Positions 51,592-62,699 of a DNA stretch of 64,000 nucleotides are shown piece after piece (the stretch's first letter is position 1; every line of letters begins with the position of its first letter). Where the stretch lies: contig VCAZ01000050.1 of NCBI GenBank assembly GCA_005784505.1, forward strand, positions 2,682,501-2,746,500, written 5' to 3'. The position numbers and the translations under genes are program-made. Source of the stretch: Bagarius yarrelli. Lineage: Eukaryota > Chordata > Actinopteri > Siluriformes > Sisoridae. Under the pieces are notes generated by a model. The model ran no database searches. It was not told where the DNA came from and saw only the letters and a program-made list of their open reading frames with translations.

Positions 51592-53222
51592 ATACTGCTC
51601 AATAAAATAAAGGGAACACTTAAAACAACACAATGTAACTCCAAGTCAATCACACATCTGTGAAATCAAACTGCCCACTTAGGAAACAGCACACTGATCG
51701 ACAATCAATTTCACATGCTGTGTGTGCAAATGGAATAGACAAACAGGTGGAAATTATTAGGCAATTAGCAAGACACCCCCAATAAAGGAGTGGTTCTGCA
51801 GGTGGTGACCACAGACCACTTCTCAGTTCCTATGCTTGCTTTCTGGCTGATGTTTTGGTCACCTTTTGAATGCTGGGGGTGCTTTCACTCTAGTGGTAGC
51901 ATGAGACGGAGTCTACAACCCACACAAGTGGCTCAGGCAGTGCAGCTCATCCAGGATGGCACATCAGTGCGAGCTGTGGCAAGAAGGTTTGCTGTGTCTG
52001 TCAGCGTAGTGTCCAGAGCATGGAGGCTCTACCAGGAGTCAGGCCAGTACATCAGGAGACGTGGAGGAGGCCGTAGGAGGGCAACAACCCAGCAGCAGGA
52101 CCGCTACCTCCATCCTTTGTGCAAGGAGGAACAGGAGGAGCACTGCCAGAGCCCTGCAAAATGACCTCCAGCAGGCCACAAATGTGCATGTGTCTGCTCA
52201 AACGGTCAGAAACAGACTCCATGAGGGTGGTATGAGGGCCTGACGTCCACAGGTGGGGGTTGTGCTTACAGCCCAACACCGTGCAGGACGTTTGGCATTT
52301 GCCAGAGAACACCAAGATTAGCAAATTTGCCACTGGCGCCCTGTGCTCTTCACAGATGAAAGCAGGTTCACACTGAGCACATGTGACAGACGTGACAGAG
52401 TCTGGGAGACGCCGTGGAGAACGTTCTGCTGCCTGCAACATCCTCCTCCAGTATGACCGGTTTGGCAGTGGGTCAGTAATGGTGTGGGGTGGCATTTCTT
52501 TGGAGGGCCACACAGCCCTCCATGTGCTCGCCAGAGGTAGCCTGACTGCCATTAGGTACCGAGATAAGATCCTCAGACCCCTTGTGAGACCATATGCCGG
52601 TGCGGTTGCCCCTGGGTTCCTCCTAATGCAAAACAATGCTAGACCTCATGTGGCTGGAGTGTGTCAGAAGTTCCTGCAAGACGAAGGCATTGATGCTATG
52701 GACTGGCCCGTCCCGTTTCCCCAGACCTGAATCCAATTGAGCACATCTGGGACATCATGTCTCGCTCCATCCACCAACGCCACGTTGTACCACAAACTGT
52801 CCAGGAGTTGGCGGATGCTTTAGTCCAGGTCTGGGAGGAGATCTCTCAGGAGACCATCCGCCACCTCATCAGGAGCATGCCCAGGCGTTGTGTAGGTAGG
52901 GAGGTCATACAGGCACGTGGAGGCCACACACACTACTGAGCCTCATTTTGACTTGTTTTAAGGACATTACATCAAAGTTGGATCAGCCTGTAGTGTGTTT
53001 TTTTTTTTCCACTTTCAATTTTGAGTGTGACTCCAAATCCAGACCTCCATGGAGTTGATTCCAATCAATGAAATTTGATTTTCATTGATAACTTTTTGTG
53101 TGATTTTGTTGTCAGCACATTCAACTATGTAAAGAACAAAGTATTTAATAAGAATATTTTCATTCATTCATTCAGATCGAGGATGTGTTATTTTACTGTT
53201 TCCCTTTATTTTTTTGAGCAGT
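51592..53222 (+). mobile_element. Tc1-like DD34E transposon B, complete, unit 2
   Basis: Both inverted ends present (ACTGCTCAATAAAATAAAGG and CCTTTATTTTTTTGAGCAGT), with short TA runs on both sides. This is the intact form of the element truncated at 30144. Confidence 0.95.
51901..52939 (+). pseudogene. Tc1-like DD34E transposase B, frameshifted, unit 2
   Basis: Same protein family as A. The second catalytic Asp is Asn (AAC at 52632-52634), shared with the unit 1 copy. Frameshifts near 52110, 52245, 52405 and 52710. Confidence 0.93.
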
Positions 53223-53224
53223 GT

Positions 53225-53232
53225 GTCTATAT

Positions 53233-53277
<45 letters not shown>

Positions 53278-53305
53278 TAAATATATATATATATATATAT
53301 AAGTA
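53225..53305. repeat. (TA)n microsatellite
   Basis: TA run with one interruption (TCGTAAA) just right of element B. Marks the start of single-copy sequence. Confidence 0.95.
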
Positions 53306-53855
53306 CACTGATGCAGACCTGTGGTATCCAAACATGTCTAGAATGTTCTAAAGACTCTAGTGCTATTTCGCCTGGTGATAAGAAACTGTCCATGTCAGCA
53401 GACTGTAGGAGAAGGAAAAAGTCATCAACTTATGCAAGAGTTTGGATTAAAATGAACAGATGGAGAAGCAGGACTGGAACGACGTACAAACTGTGACATT
53501 TCAGAGATTGCCCTTTTGCCTTTCACAGTCTGACAGGGAGGCATGCTGAAAAAGTGTTACTGTACAGTACCACATGTACATAAGTGTGAGGATCTCCTGC
53601 CTCCAAAGAAGAACGTGTTAAAACTATAAACCCCATACAAGTGATAGACAATTTTTGTTTAGATATTTGGTCCAGATCCTGAGGAATATAGCTGTCAGAC
53701 ATGACTGTCATTAGATGTGGTGGCACACTGTGCTAAATAAGGTAAAATGTTTCATACAAAGACAACTGCAGAATTATTGGCACCCCTCTAAACTACGAGA
53801 ATTTTGACTTGTAAAAGCAATTTTACATACAGCATTTGACTTTCTTTTTTATCTC
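53306..53855. other. msh3 intron (no exon found)
   Basis: Non-coding. A 61-codon open frame at 53311-53496 has no recognisable features. Confidence 0.5.
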
Positions 53856-53859
53856 ATTC

Positions 53860-53970
53860 ATACCACTCGCCTTTCTTGGGGGCCCAGCAGTGATAACCCG
53901 GGTGCTGGGAATTAAATCTACAATCTTTGAGTTAGCAGTCCGAGCACTGTGCTAACATTTTCCACAAAAA
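53860..53970 (-). repeat. tRNA-derived SINE, partial
   Basis: GGGGGCCCAGCAGTGATAAC, GGTGCTGGGAATTAAATCTA and GCACTGTGCTAAC. Diverged member of the family. Confidence 0.65.
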
Positions 53971-54289
53971 ACAGGTTTGTTTATAGGAATTGGTGTTGGA
54001 GAACTGGGAAGTCCTGCACAAAGCCCTAAATCTATGTTGACCAGGAACTATGACATGATAACAGGTTTGCCTGAACAGCATGAAGACTCCACATTCCAAG
54101 TTAACTATTATTATAATTTATTGACTGATTATTTTTCCTTAAAATGAAAGAAAATGGAACAAATTTATCACTGAACACAATCAAATTTTTTTTTTGCTTT
54201 TCTATTTTGCATTTACTTGTAATTTTACTTAAAATACTTAAGTACATTTGATATTAATAAAAAATACTTTTCACACTAAATTAGTTAGT

Positions 54290-54420
54290 AGAAGGTGGTA
54301 GCTCAGGGTTAAAGTGCGGTTAGGTTGTTGGTCTGCGAACCAGAAGGGTTGTGGGTTTGATTTTCAGTAAAATGAAATAAATAAATTTAAGTCACTCTGG
54401 ACCAAAGGCTTTAAATGTAA
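54290..54420 (+). repeat. tRNA-derived SINE, partial
   Basis: GAAGGTGGTAGCTCAGGGTT, GTTGTGGGTTTGATTTTCAG and CACTCTGGACCAAAGGC. The central body is deleted. Confidence 0.65.
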
Positions 54421-54699
54421 ATATCATATACATGTGACATATGTATCATATATATATCTCATAAAATATTATGTATAATAATTATTAAACATAAATCATT
54501 TCCTGCTAAAATAATCACAATTTTGCTTTCTGGTTATTTATCCAACTAATGTATAAATCCCCAAAGCCATCCCCCAAAATCCAGTGGAAAGCCTTTCTGG
54601 AGGTGTGGAGGTTTTTACAGGAGACTAAATTTGATGTGATTAACATTTCCTAATAGTTTAGTTTATACTATAACTTTACATACACGTGCATCATTAACA

Positions 54700-55085
54700 A
54701 AGGGAAGAAGAAGAAGAAGAAGAAGAAAAATAAGGGGGAAAAAAACCAAGAACAAGAACATAAAGAAAATGAAAAACAATAAGAAGAACAACAACAACAA
54801 AAAAAACAAGAGGAACAAAAACAAGAAGAACAAACAAAACAAGAAGAACAAGAACAGCTTTTGCTGTAGTTGTTGAAGAGGAAGAACAACAACAAAAGCT
54901 ATTATTGTTGTTGGTGGTGTTATTAATAATAATAATAACAACAACAACAACAACAATAATAATAGCTGGTACATCAATAGCTGATGTTGTTTTTCTCCTT
55001 CTTATTTTTATAGTAATTATTCATTATTATTATTATTATTATTTTAATTGTTATTAATATTATGATTATTGTTATTATTATTATC
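54700..55085. repeat. compound trinucleotide repeat (AAG/AAC/AAT)
   Basis: (GAA)n at 54705-54728, interrupted AAC/AAG blocks to 54896, (AAT)n and (AAC)n to 54965, then (TTA)n from 55020. Leu/Phe-rich open frames on the minus strand are artefacts. Confidence 0.95.
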
Positions 55086-55311
55086 TGCTTTTTTAGCATG
55101 TTGTGCAGTATCTGTCGCTGGCAGTCTGATGTTTTGAGGCTGTTGTGTGTTTAGTGGTCCAGCCGATCATGAAGATTAATGACTATATAAAATTCCTTAA
55201 ACTGTCTAGTTTTGTTTTTCAACCTCGTTAGAAGTTACAGGAGGCTTGATATTATTCGCTTTTATGAAGTCTCCAAACGTTACGTGTGGGAGGTGCAATT
55301 CCTTCTGAAAA

Positions 55312-55312
<1 letters not shown>

Positions 55313-55345
<33 letters not shown>
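55313..55345. repeat. poly-G run of 33
   Basis: Uninterrupted G33 on the plus strand (C33 on the msh3 coding strand) in the intron between the 169-nt and 65-nt exons. Length is likely to be inaccurately sequenced. Confidence 0.98.
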
Positions 55346-55346
<1 letters not shown>

Positions 55347-55528
55347 GTTTTTTACAGAAAAATTACCTTTGAAAAAGAAACAACAGCAGCCTCATATGTT
55401 TAAAGTCGATATGCCACTAATTACATACTCAATTCCTAATCATTTTAGCTTATAGACTAAATTTTCATATTATACTTTACATTTATTAGTATTTCTTTCT
55501 AGACTAAATATGTAAATTATCTTAGTAC

Positions 55529-55697
55529 CTCTTGTCCAGATACGGTGGCGTAATCCAGCGACGGATTTCGAAGGACGATGCGTAATTCCTGCCGATGTTT
55601 CATAACTTCTAAACGAACAGCCTCAATCTCATCCTTTCTTTCCTTAACTAAAGGAAAATCAGTCAGATCCTCAAAAAGCTCGGTTTTATTCCCAGTC
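55529..55697 (-). CDS. msh3: msh3 exon (lever, leading into the clamp)
   Basis: This 169-nt exon (1 + 56 codons) lies between acceptor ...TTCTTCAAG and donor GAG|GTACTA. It reads TGNKTELFEDLTDFPLVKER, then a KDEIEAVRLEVMKHRQEL helix, and ends LDYATVSGQE. KTELF.DL..FPL.K.RKDEI and VSGQE are MSH3 signatures. It ends on a codon boundary, so the next exon (FLIEVKNSM) follows in phase 0. This is the last msh3 exon present in one copy. Confidence 0.97.
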
Positions 55698-55917
55698 CTT
55701 GAAGAAAAAAATAAATCAAAAATAAATGTTAAAAAACTTTAAAATCTAGTTTAAAATAAAAATCTTGATAAAAATTCCGAACTTAATATAGCTCCTAATA
55801 CAATCTTTTCATGTGCCTTTCAAAATAGTTGTTTTATTAGAATTCTTAAAATACACAATCAGCATTTAATTTAATCTGAACTCATCACTGTTTCTTTTAC
55901 ACAAAACTTTCACACAC

Positions 55918-56105
55918 TTGGCTGCCTTTTCATTGAGCACTTTGAGGAAACTCTGGGCGGAGCTGAGGAGGTGGGGTGTGTCCAGAAGCAGGCTTTTTAA
56001 GAGGGCAGAGCTGAGCTGTGATTGGACAGCAGGTATGAGAGCTTGAAGTTCTGCACCCAGACGGGACAGCGTGCTGCAGATGAGGTAAAACTCCTGAGTG
56101 GAACA
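55918..56105 (-). CDS. msh3: msh3 exon (lever helices)
   Basis: This 188-nt exon starts in phase 0 after ...TATGTCTTAG and ends two nucleotides into a codon before GTGTGTG. It reads CSTQEFYLICSTLSRL, GAELQALIPAVQSQLSSALL, then SAQSFLKVLNEKAAK. The CSTQEF start continues the CSIYHKK end of the preceding exon as in other MSH3 proteins. A nearer AG exists after CSTQ, but using it would drop these four conserved residues. A (GACA/GATA)n array begins about 40 nt upstream of the acceptor. Confidence 0.95.
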
Positions 56106-56139
56106 CTAAGACATACAAAAGAGAACAAAAACCAAATGA

Positions 56140-56735
56140 AAAAAGCAGACAGACAAACAGTCAGACAGATAATTAGACAGATAGTTAAAGGGACAGACAG
56201 ACTGACTGACTGACTGACTGACAGCTAAATAGAGACAGACAGACAGATAGCTGGATAGATAGAGACAGACAGACAGACAGACAGTAATACATACAGACAG
56301 ACATACAGCTAGCTAGATAGGGACAGACAGACAGATAGCTGGATAGATAGAGACAGACAGACAGAACAGACAGACAGACAGACAGACAGTAATACATACA
56401 GACAGACATACAGCTACTAGCTAGATAGGGACAGACAGACAGATAGCTGGATAGATAGAGACAGACAGACAGACAGACAGTAATACATACAGACAGACAT
56501 ACAGCTAGCTAGATAGGGACAGACAGACAGATAGCTGGATAGATAGAGACAGATATACAGACAGACAGTAGGATAAACAAACAGACAGATAGATATACAG
56601 ACAGATAGACAGACAAACAGAGAAAATGAAATATAGAACTACAGATAGTCAGACAGACAGATAGACAGAGAAATAGAGAGCCAGGCAGCTAGATAGACAG
56701 ACAGACAGCTAGATAGACAGACAGATGTAGTTTGA
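56140..56735. repeat. GACA/GATA tetranucleotide array with higher-order unit
   Basis: Mixed (ACAG)n/(ATAG)n. A composite segment of about 90-110 nt containing TAATACATAC, CAGCTAGCTAGATAGGGACA and GATAGCTGGATAGATAGAGA repeats about three times (TAATACATAC at 56284, 56391, 56482). It lies in the msh3 intron just upstream of the 188-nt exon. Confidence 0.97.
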
Positions 56736-56739
56736 TTTG

Positions 56740-57730
56740 CTTTAATATACTTGTATTTTTTAAGTATAGATGCTGTAATTAGTTCCAGACCCCCTCTGTT
56801 TATATTAATGCAGATAAAAAGAGTTGTTTTGTTACAGGGAGTATTGACAGTGTTAATAAAAAAGATTAAATTAGTTTAGTATTATTGTTAGCAAAAACAG
56901 GAAGTAATAATTCATGCTGTAATGCAGGCACCCTTTAATAAAAATAATGAATGATCATTTATCTGCCTATCAGTTATCGGTCCCATGAACATGCAAATTA
57001 TCGGTTCTAAAAAAAGCAACATGTCCATTTCTATTCTTTGAAGCAGCGTTTTACAGTATGTCTATAGAAAAGGCTGCGTTTTCCCCCATTCACCTCGTCA
57101 CACTTTTCTTTTTCTATTCTGTTAATCAGAAACCGAGATCATAGCTGATCGACAAACCCAATGACACGGCGGAAACAAGGAAGGCGGTTAATCAGGGCAA
57201 ACTTTCAGCACAACTACCACTCAGCGTCTCTCCAAGCCTCTTTGTACACCATCTATTATGCCTTTTTTCATTATGCAAATACGGCCATGTAAAAGAAACA
57301 CACCACTGAGCACCAGCCCCCCCCCCCCCAGCCCACCTGCATCCTTCTGGAAACAAATCTCTCAGAGGAGAATTTCACAGAGAAAGAAATTACAGCTAAT
57401 TAGAAAAGCAACACTTTTACACACACTGCAGAAAGTGAAGAAGGTTTAAAAAGACACATTTACTAGAATCTCTAGGGGAAAAGCAACAAACCCCCAAAAT
57501 TTAACAACTGTTTGTTTTAATTCAATATTAAATGTCAATTGTACAAAACTAAACACCTCATTACTGTTCCAGTTCTAATTTACTGATGCTACCTATAAAA
57601 CCCACTTTTGGAAAAACAGCCCACTGTGATTAGTCACATATTTAAAACAACACTAAACTGGGGTTAATTCAATAACGAGTAAAAAGCATATTAAATAATT
57701 CTAGAAATGCAGAAATAACATACATACAAA
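56740..57730. other. msh3 intron (no exon found)
   Basis: Non-coding; poly-C at 57319-57329. Nothing else recognised. Confidence 0.5.
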
Positions 57731-57734
57731 CTCT

Positions 57735-58115
57735 ATATTAGGGCTGTACAATATTAGGGGGGGGGCATTGTGACAAAATGGACAAGGATAGAAAAATTAA
57801 GTGTAAGTAAAAGTCTATTCATGTGATTATCATTTTTAGCAGCAATATTTTGTACAGCGTGGACTACCGGCACTGTAGTTTTTTTGTCCGGGGGGGTTCT
57901 TACGACGATGACGTAGCAGTGACGTTTGATGCAGATGGTTGACGTGTCTCAGGCCTTCCTAGTTCTGAACGTAAGCACACTCGTTCCCTTGCGCGCTTAT
58001 CAACTAAAATGTGCTCTTCCAAAATTGCCCACTAAATGGAAGACCCTAAGGCGTAGTGTGGGTATCGGGACAGGGCCAAATACTCAGAACCTATCTGCAA
58101 ATCTTTAGGGGAAAG
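57735..58115. repeat. dispersed repeat, copy 1 of a two-copy family
   Basis: Shares ordered motifs with 63420-63790: GACAAAAT.GACAAG, TACAGCGTG/AACAGCGTG, ACTACCGGCACTG versus ACTACTGGCACTG, GATGACGTAGCA.TGACGTTTG, TCAACTAAA.TGTGC. No coding capacity seen. Possibly a non-autonomous DNA transposon. Confidence 0.65.
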
Positions 58116-58246
58116 AAATGATTTGTGCTTTTGTTTCCCCGCAGCAGAAACAAGATATGTTTGATTTATTGCCGTTTCAAGGCCACGCATGGCTGTACCT
58201 AGGGTGTTTTAGTTTTAGTGTTTTAGGGTGATTTGTCCTGTCGTAC

Positions 58247-58379
58247 CTTCTTATGATAAATGCTGCAGAGACCTTTCTCCAGGTCTGGCAGTCGGGTAAG
58301 CAGGGTCTGGATGGAGGGCAACACAGCAGACTCTGAGGACAGGATTTCTGCCACGGCTTCCTGGCGTAACAGGATCTCA
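58247..58379 (-). CDS. msh3: msh3 exon (lever, domain III)
   Basis: This 133-nt exon (1 + 44 codons) has acceptor ...TTTGTCTCTCAG and donor AAG|GTACGA. It reads EILLRQEAVAEILSSESAVL then a helical stretch ending LPDLEKGLCSIYHKK. The LPDLE(K/R)GL motif is a hallmark of MutS lever helices, and CSIYHKK is MSH3-like. The first nucleotide completes a Ser codon split by the preceding exon. Confidence 0.96.
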
Positions 58380-58996
58380 CTGAGAGACAAAGAGGAGTGA
58401 AAGAGAGAAGAAAATACTGCAATACACCGCTAGACAGAAACGCTCCTTGGATCGACATCATTCAAATGCAGTTCCATTCTCATTGATGAGTAACATTAGC
58501 ACAGTTACTTTTCAAGATTTATTCTTTAATAACAAAAAAAAAAAACAAACAAACAAAAATGAAACAAGAATTTTACACCTTAGCTAAGAATTCTGGTGTT
58601 TTGTGAGAGTCGTATTAGACCTGCACTATTCTTAATTCGATACTATAGATAAATTTCCAATCAGAGCCCATGTCCTTTTGAGACTGAACAATGCAACTGG
58701 TGTACGTTACTCAGTTATGCTAATAAAGAATGTTCTTTAGATTAAGTTTAGCATAAGCTATGAAATCAGGTTTAGAGAAATGTAATATTTTGACATGAAG
58801 ACTAGCCTATGTCATTCTTTTCCTAAATCTGCCAGACTATGCATTTCTACCCCACCACCCCCAAAGTACATACTCTGTAATACCATTTTGCCCAGCCAAT
58901 TCTACTTCAAATCCAAATTAATCCATCCAGTGTGTATTTCGTTCCACATCACAAAAACAATCAAGGAGAACCCTAAAGAACCTTAAAGACACTCAC
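58380..58996. other. msh3 intron (no exon found)
   Basis: Non-coding, A-rich at 58533-58565. Confidence 0.5.
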
Positions 58997-59106
58997 GATG
59001 TAGAATTCAGGGGCTGGCTGACCCATTTCTTTAGCAGTCTTTTTCCAAATGGAGTGCGTGTATGATCCAGAACCCAGAGCAGACTGCCCTTCACCGAGCC
59101 GGTGGT
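58997..59106 (-). CDS. msh3: msh3 exon (core domain III)
   Basis: This 110-nt exon lies between acceptor ...TTTCACTCAG and donor GTGAGT, in phase 0 and leaving two nucleotides. It reads TTGSVKGSLLWVLDHTRTPF then GKRLLKKWVSQPLNSTS. GSLLWVLDHT.T.FG.R.L..W...PL is the strongly conserved MutS core motif around the first long helix, present in all MutS homologs. A SINE and a second dispersed repeat occupy the intron to its right (59165-59470). Confidence 0.96.
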
Positions 59107-59164
59107 CTGAGTGAAAGGGGAGAGGGTTATTTAAATGGCAACTCCAGGGACAGGAGTAAGGAAA

Positions 59165-59300
59165 CTGTTGAAATGGAGGATGTGGTAGTGCAGTGGTTAA
59201 GGTGTTGGGCTTCTAATTGGAAGATCAGGGTTTAATTCCTAGGACCACCAAGTTACCACTGCTGGGCCCCTGAGCATGGCTTTTAACCGCCGATTGCCCA
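59165..59300 (+). repeat. tRNA-derived SINE copy
   Basis: GATGTGGTAGTGCAGTGGTT head, AGGGTTTAATTCCTAGGACC B-box region, CCAAGTTACCACTGCTGGGC body. Confidence 0.8.
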
Positions 59301-59470
59301 GTTGTACAGAGCACAAGGGTCGGCTATGATACAGCGCCCCCGGAGCAGGAAGGGTTAAGGGTCTTCTTCAAGAACCCAACAGTGGCAGACTGGTGTTGGT
59401 GGGGCTTGGACGCAAGTCCTCCAGATCTTCCAATCAGCACCTTAACTATTTGAGCCACCACTGCGTCCAA
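59300..59470 (+). repeat. dispersed repeat family 2
   Basis: AGCGCCCCCGGAGCAGGAAG, GGGTCTTCTTCAAGAACCCA, ACAGTGGCAGACTGGTGTTG. Directly abuts the SINE at its left. Confidence 0.75.
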
Positions 59471-59497
59471 ATGTTTCAATGTTAAGAGAAGTTTCAC

Positions 59498-59570
59498 CTG
59501 GTTACAAAAGATCTCCAGATTCTTGAGAGTGGTGGCACTCAGTACCATGTGTTCGGCATCGCTCGACAGC
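59498..59570 (-). CDS. msh3: msh3 exon (core domain III)
   Basis: This 73-nt exon has 1 + 24 codons and ends at a codon boundary. It reads LSSDAEHMVLSATTLKNLEI then FCNQ, matching the MSH3 LSSKMEFM..NGTTLRNLEI motif. The donor is CAG|GTGAAA. Two AGs are possible at the acceptor (ending at 59573 or 59571); I chose the second because the previous exon leaves AG, and one G is needed to complete an Arg codon. Confidence 0.93.
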
Positions 59571-59574
59571 CTCT

Positions 59575-60285
59575 TAAAGGAACTAGAACAAAATGTTTTA
59601 AATCACAAAAACCTTGAAAGAAAAAAAACTGGCAATAAAATAAACAAACTAAAGAACAAATATAAAACACAGGCCAAGCAGAAAGAATAAAGCCAAGACA
59701 AAGAGCACAGAACAAGTCTTTCATTTCCGGCTGCCTTGCATGCTAATTAAGTGTCTTTCTGGGAGACGGAGGACAGGGCCCTGTTATTTCCTGGTGAAAA
59801 ATGTCCTTAGCCAGTCCTTAATTACAATGTGTATCAAGAAACTTTCCTGACATCCTGACCTGCTAAACAAATTGCAAATCAGCAGCTTGCCCCCTGTGGT
59901 ATTAGTGGGGGAAAGAGTGGCACTTGTTTAGGCATGCAGTTTTAGGAAAAGGGTTGAGGAAGCTAACACTGAGCTGGATTAAACACACAATAAACATACA
60001 GATGAATTAATACATGTATTTATTACATTAAACATTTAGCATGCTTAGCATAGGAACTTACTGTGGGTTGTTAATATAAAGTGTTACAGTGCCTTAAAAA
60101 AGTATCCATAACCCCTAAAATTTTCACATTTCGCCACTTTACAACCACAAACTGAAATGTATTTGATTGAGATTTTATGTAACAGACCAACACAAAGTAA
60201 CACATAATTGTGAAGTGGAAGGAAAATTATACATGGTTTTACCAATTTTAGGCAAATAAAAATCTGAAAAGTGTGGTGTGCATTT
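59575..60285. other. msh3 intron (no exon found)
   Basis: Non-coding. 60090-60260 resembles a widespread fish repeat (GTGCCTTAAAAAAGTATCCA...). A donor-like GTAAGT near 60060 on the minus strand has no coding sequence in front of it. Confidence 0.5.
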
Positions 60286-60289
60286 GTAT

Positions 60290-60550
60290 CCATCCAACCA
60301 TCTGTCTGTCTCTCTATCTATCTATCTATCTATCCATCCATCTATCCGTCCATCCATCCAGCCGTCTGTCTGTCTATCTATCTATCTATCTATCTATCCA
60401 TCCATTTGTCTATCCATTTTTCTATCCGTCTGTAGATCATATCCATCAGTCTATCTGTCTATCTGTCTATCTATCTATCTATCTATCCATCCATCTATCC
60501 GTATCCATCTATCATCCATATCCATCCATCAAGTCCATCCATCCAGCCGC

Positions 60551-60583
<33 letters not shown>

Positions 60584-60845
60584 CTCCCTCTTCCGTCCAT
60601 CTGCCGTCCATCGCCATCCGTCCATCTATCCATACATCTTCAGTCCGTCCATCTATCCTGTATCCATCCAGTCTGTCTCTCTATCTATCTATCTATCTAT
60701 CCATCCATGCCGCCGTTGTCTATCCATTTTTTATCTATCATATCCATTTTTCTATCCGTCTGTAGATCATATCCAGTCATCTATCTATCTATCTTTCTCT
60801 TTATCTATCTATCTATCTATCTCTGTCTATCTATCTATCTATATA
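60290..60845. repeat. (CTAT)n/(CCAT)n tetranucleotide array
   Basis: Interrupted ATCT/ATCC/GTCT array of about 550 nt with locally repeated blocks such as TTTTCTATCCGTCTGTAGAT at 60417 and 60748. Ser/Tyr/Leu-rich open frames are artefacts. It lies just downstream of the 82-nt msh3 exon in the intron. Confidence 0.97.
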
Positions 60846-60949
60846 GATAAATCACCAGAGATTAAGAACTGTAAGCAGTGTGCCAAGTTTAAACAAACAC
60901 AAGATGATGTTGCTTTGGTATGGAAGCAGTGTGAGATGGTTTGGAGTAC

Positions 60950-61031
60950 CTGGAAGAAAGCAGAACCCTCTCCAGCTTAAATTCAGTCAAATACTGGATT
61001 ACAGGCCCCAGACAGCAGATAATTTGGCTTT
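60950..61031 (-). CDS. msh3: msh3 exon (core domain III, short form)
   Basis: This 82-nt exon (2 + 26 codons + 2) lies between acceptor ...TACATTTAG and donor GTACTC. It reads ESQIICCLGPVIQYL then TEFKLERVLLSS, clearly the MSH3 segment ending in the YLKEFNLE-like motif. Phase joins the flanking exons exactly. Compared with the mammalian protein as I remember it, about ten residues between the SQII and the VIC-like part appear to be absent. This could be a lineage deletion, a local assembly deletion, or a different acceptor. A (CTAT)n array lies immediately downstream in the intron at 60290-60845. Confidence 0.88.
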
Positions 61032-61439
61032 CTAAATGTAGATAGAATAGAGAGGAACCTGTGCAAAGACAAAAGGAGTTTCAGATAAATAACAATAAGA
61101 CGTTACCAGCCCACCCAGAAAAATGCGTCTTCCCCAAAGTGTTACCACAAAGTCTAAAGCACACAGTGATCCAGAACGTAATTGTAGCATTATTCCTGAG
61201 ACTCGGACACTGTTCCATAACATGACAATACCACTGTGCACAAAGCCACCACGTTTCATTACCACAAAAGTATTGGGGGTCTCTATAATAACCACCACAC
61301 TTTTCCAGTAGATTTAAATAATTGTGGCATTGGGAATTTTTGTGTTGATTTCAGGCATTACTGTCGAGTAAGGAGGTCTGTGGTGCAGTCAGGGTTCCAG
61401 TGAAATTAAAGTCTCATTTACACTGCATGCATCATTTAT

Positions 61440-61725
61440 TCATTTTCTATTCTTGCTTATTCTCTAATTCGGGGTTGCCAGTCCATCACAGGGCCCCACA
61501 CACACACACACACACACACACTCTCACACTCACTCCTATGGGCAATTTAGAATCACTAAATCGACCTAACGTACATGTTTATGGACTGTGCGGGAAAACC
61601 AGAGTACCCACACGCAAACACTAAGGGGAACATACAAACTTCAAACACACAGGAAGGCCGGGAGTCGAACCCGGGACCTTCCTGTTGTGAGGCTAACCAC
61701 TAAGCCACCATGCTGCCCACTGCAT
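61440..61725. repeat. common fish dispersed repeat (LINE-tail-like)
   Basis: GCCAGTCCATCACAGGGCCC, (CA)n, GGGCAATTTAGAATCACTAA, TTTATGGACTGTGCGGGAAA, GGGAGTCGAACCCGGGACCT and CTAACCACTAAGCCACCATG. I know this ordered set as a very common repeat in ray-finned fish, but do not assign its family with certainty. Confidence 0.75.
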
Positions 61726-62699
61726 GTATCAATTGAGCCAATTCCAATTTTTTCCTCTGATGTGGCACAGACGGGGTATGACCGACGACTCTGTAAGCAG
61801 GAAAACAATTCTGATATTTTCAGATCGGTTTCAGGCCTCATTCATATGAGAAAATCTGTCATGTAATCAGTGATCTTTCCTCCTAAAGAGAGCGTTGTTA
61901 TTCCGACCGTTAGATATGGCTTGGAAAGTAAATACTGAACAACACGATAATCAATGGACGCTACACAACTGTGTGATTCCACCTTTTCATCATCATTAGT
62001 TTCTGTTAAGTTAGAACACTAAAATATCTGTTAATGAACTGGGGGTCTATAAAAACAGCAGGGTAAAAAAGTTACCCCAGTGTAAAATGAATTAATTTAG
62101 GAATTAGAAATGGCAAATAAAAGTAATTCAGAAAAGTACACAGATATTAAAAAAACAAAGCTCAAAAACTAGTCCAAGAATATCTTTTTCAGTACTTAAT
62201 AGTAGACGTCGTATCCTAAGAAGTAGCAACTGGAAAGTTTTTTGTTCTAGAAACTCTGGGACACGACGGTTAAACGACGGTGTGGGTTCATTTGTTTGCG
62301 TGTGTTTATTAGAAGGTGGAGGTTGTGGCAGAGTGAAATCAGGCGGGCGTCAGTGAATACATCAGCGCTGGTGACACACAGGGGTAATGAGTCGTGTCTA
62401 GAGATGGTGAACAGTCTGATTGTGGAGTGATTTAATCCTGGATTTGGCAGGGAGGACCCATCTGGATCGTCCTACACACCTTCAGCCTAAAGACAGCAGC
62501 TATTGATCCACCTGCCGCTTGTCCCTCGGAGAACAATTTTTCAATTACAGGACAAAGCCCACATACTGACCCCATGTCAGGCTGACCAGATAACAGCCAG
62601 CTCGCCTAGCAGGTAGAATGACTTGAAAGGGGCACCTAGGTATCGAAAAGACAGCGCAGACGAACACCCACACCGAGAGACAAAATAACAGACAATTAC
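61726..62699. other. msh3 intron (no exon found)
   Basis: Non-coding. Nothing recognised. Confidence 0.5.

Noticed and set aside
60040..60075. GTAAGT donor-like site on the minus strand as a candidate msh3 exon end
   Set aside because: No coding sequence precedes it, and exon phases on either side already join without it.
60273..60980. A 235-codon open frame of repeated Ser-Ile-Tyr-Leu type
   Set aside because: Translation of the (CTAT)n array; its end overlaps the msh3 exon on the other strand.
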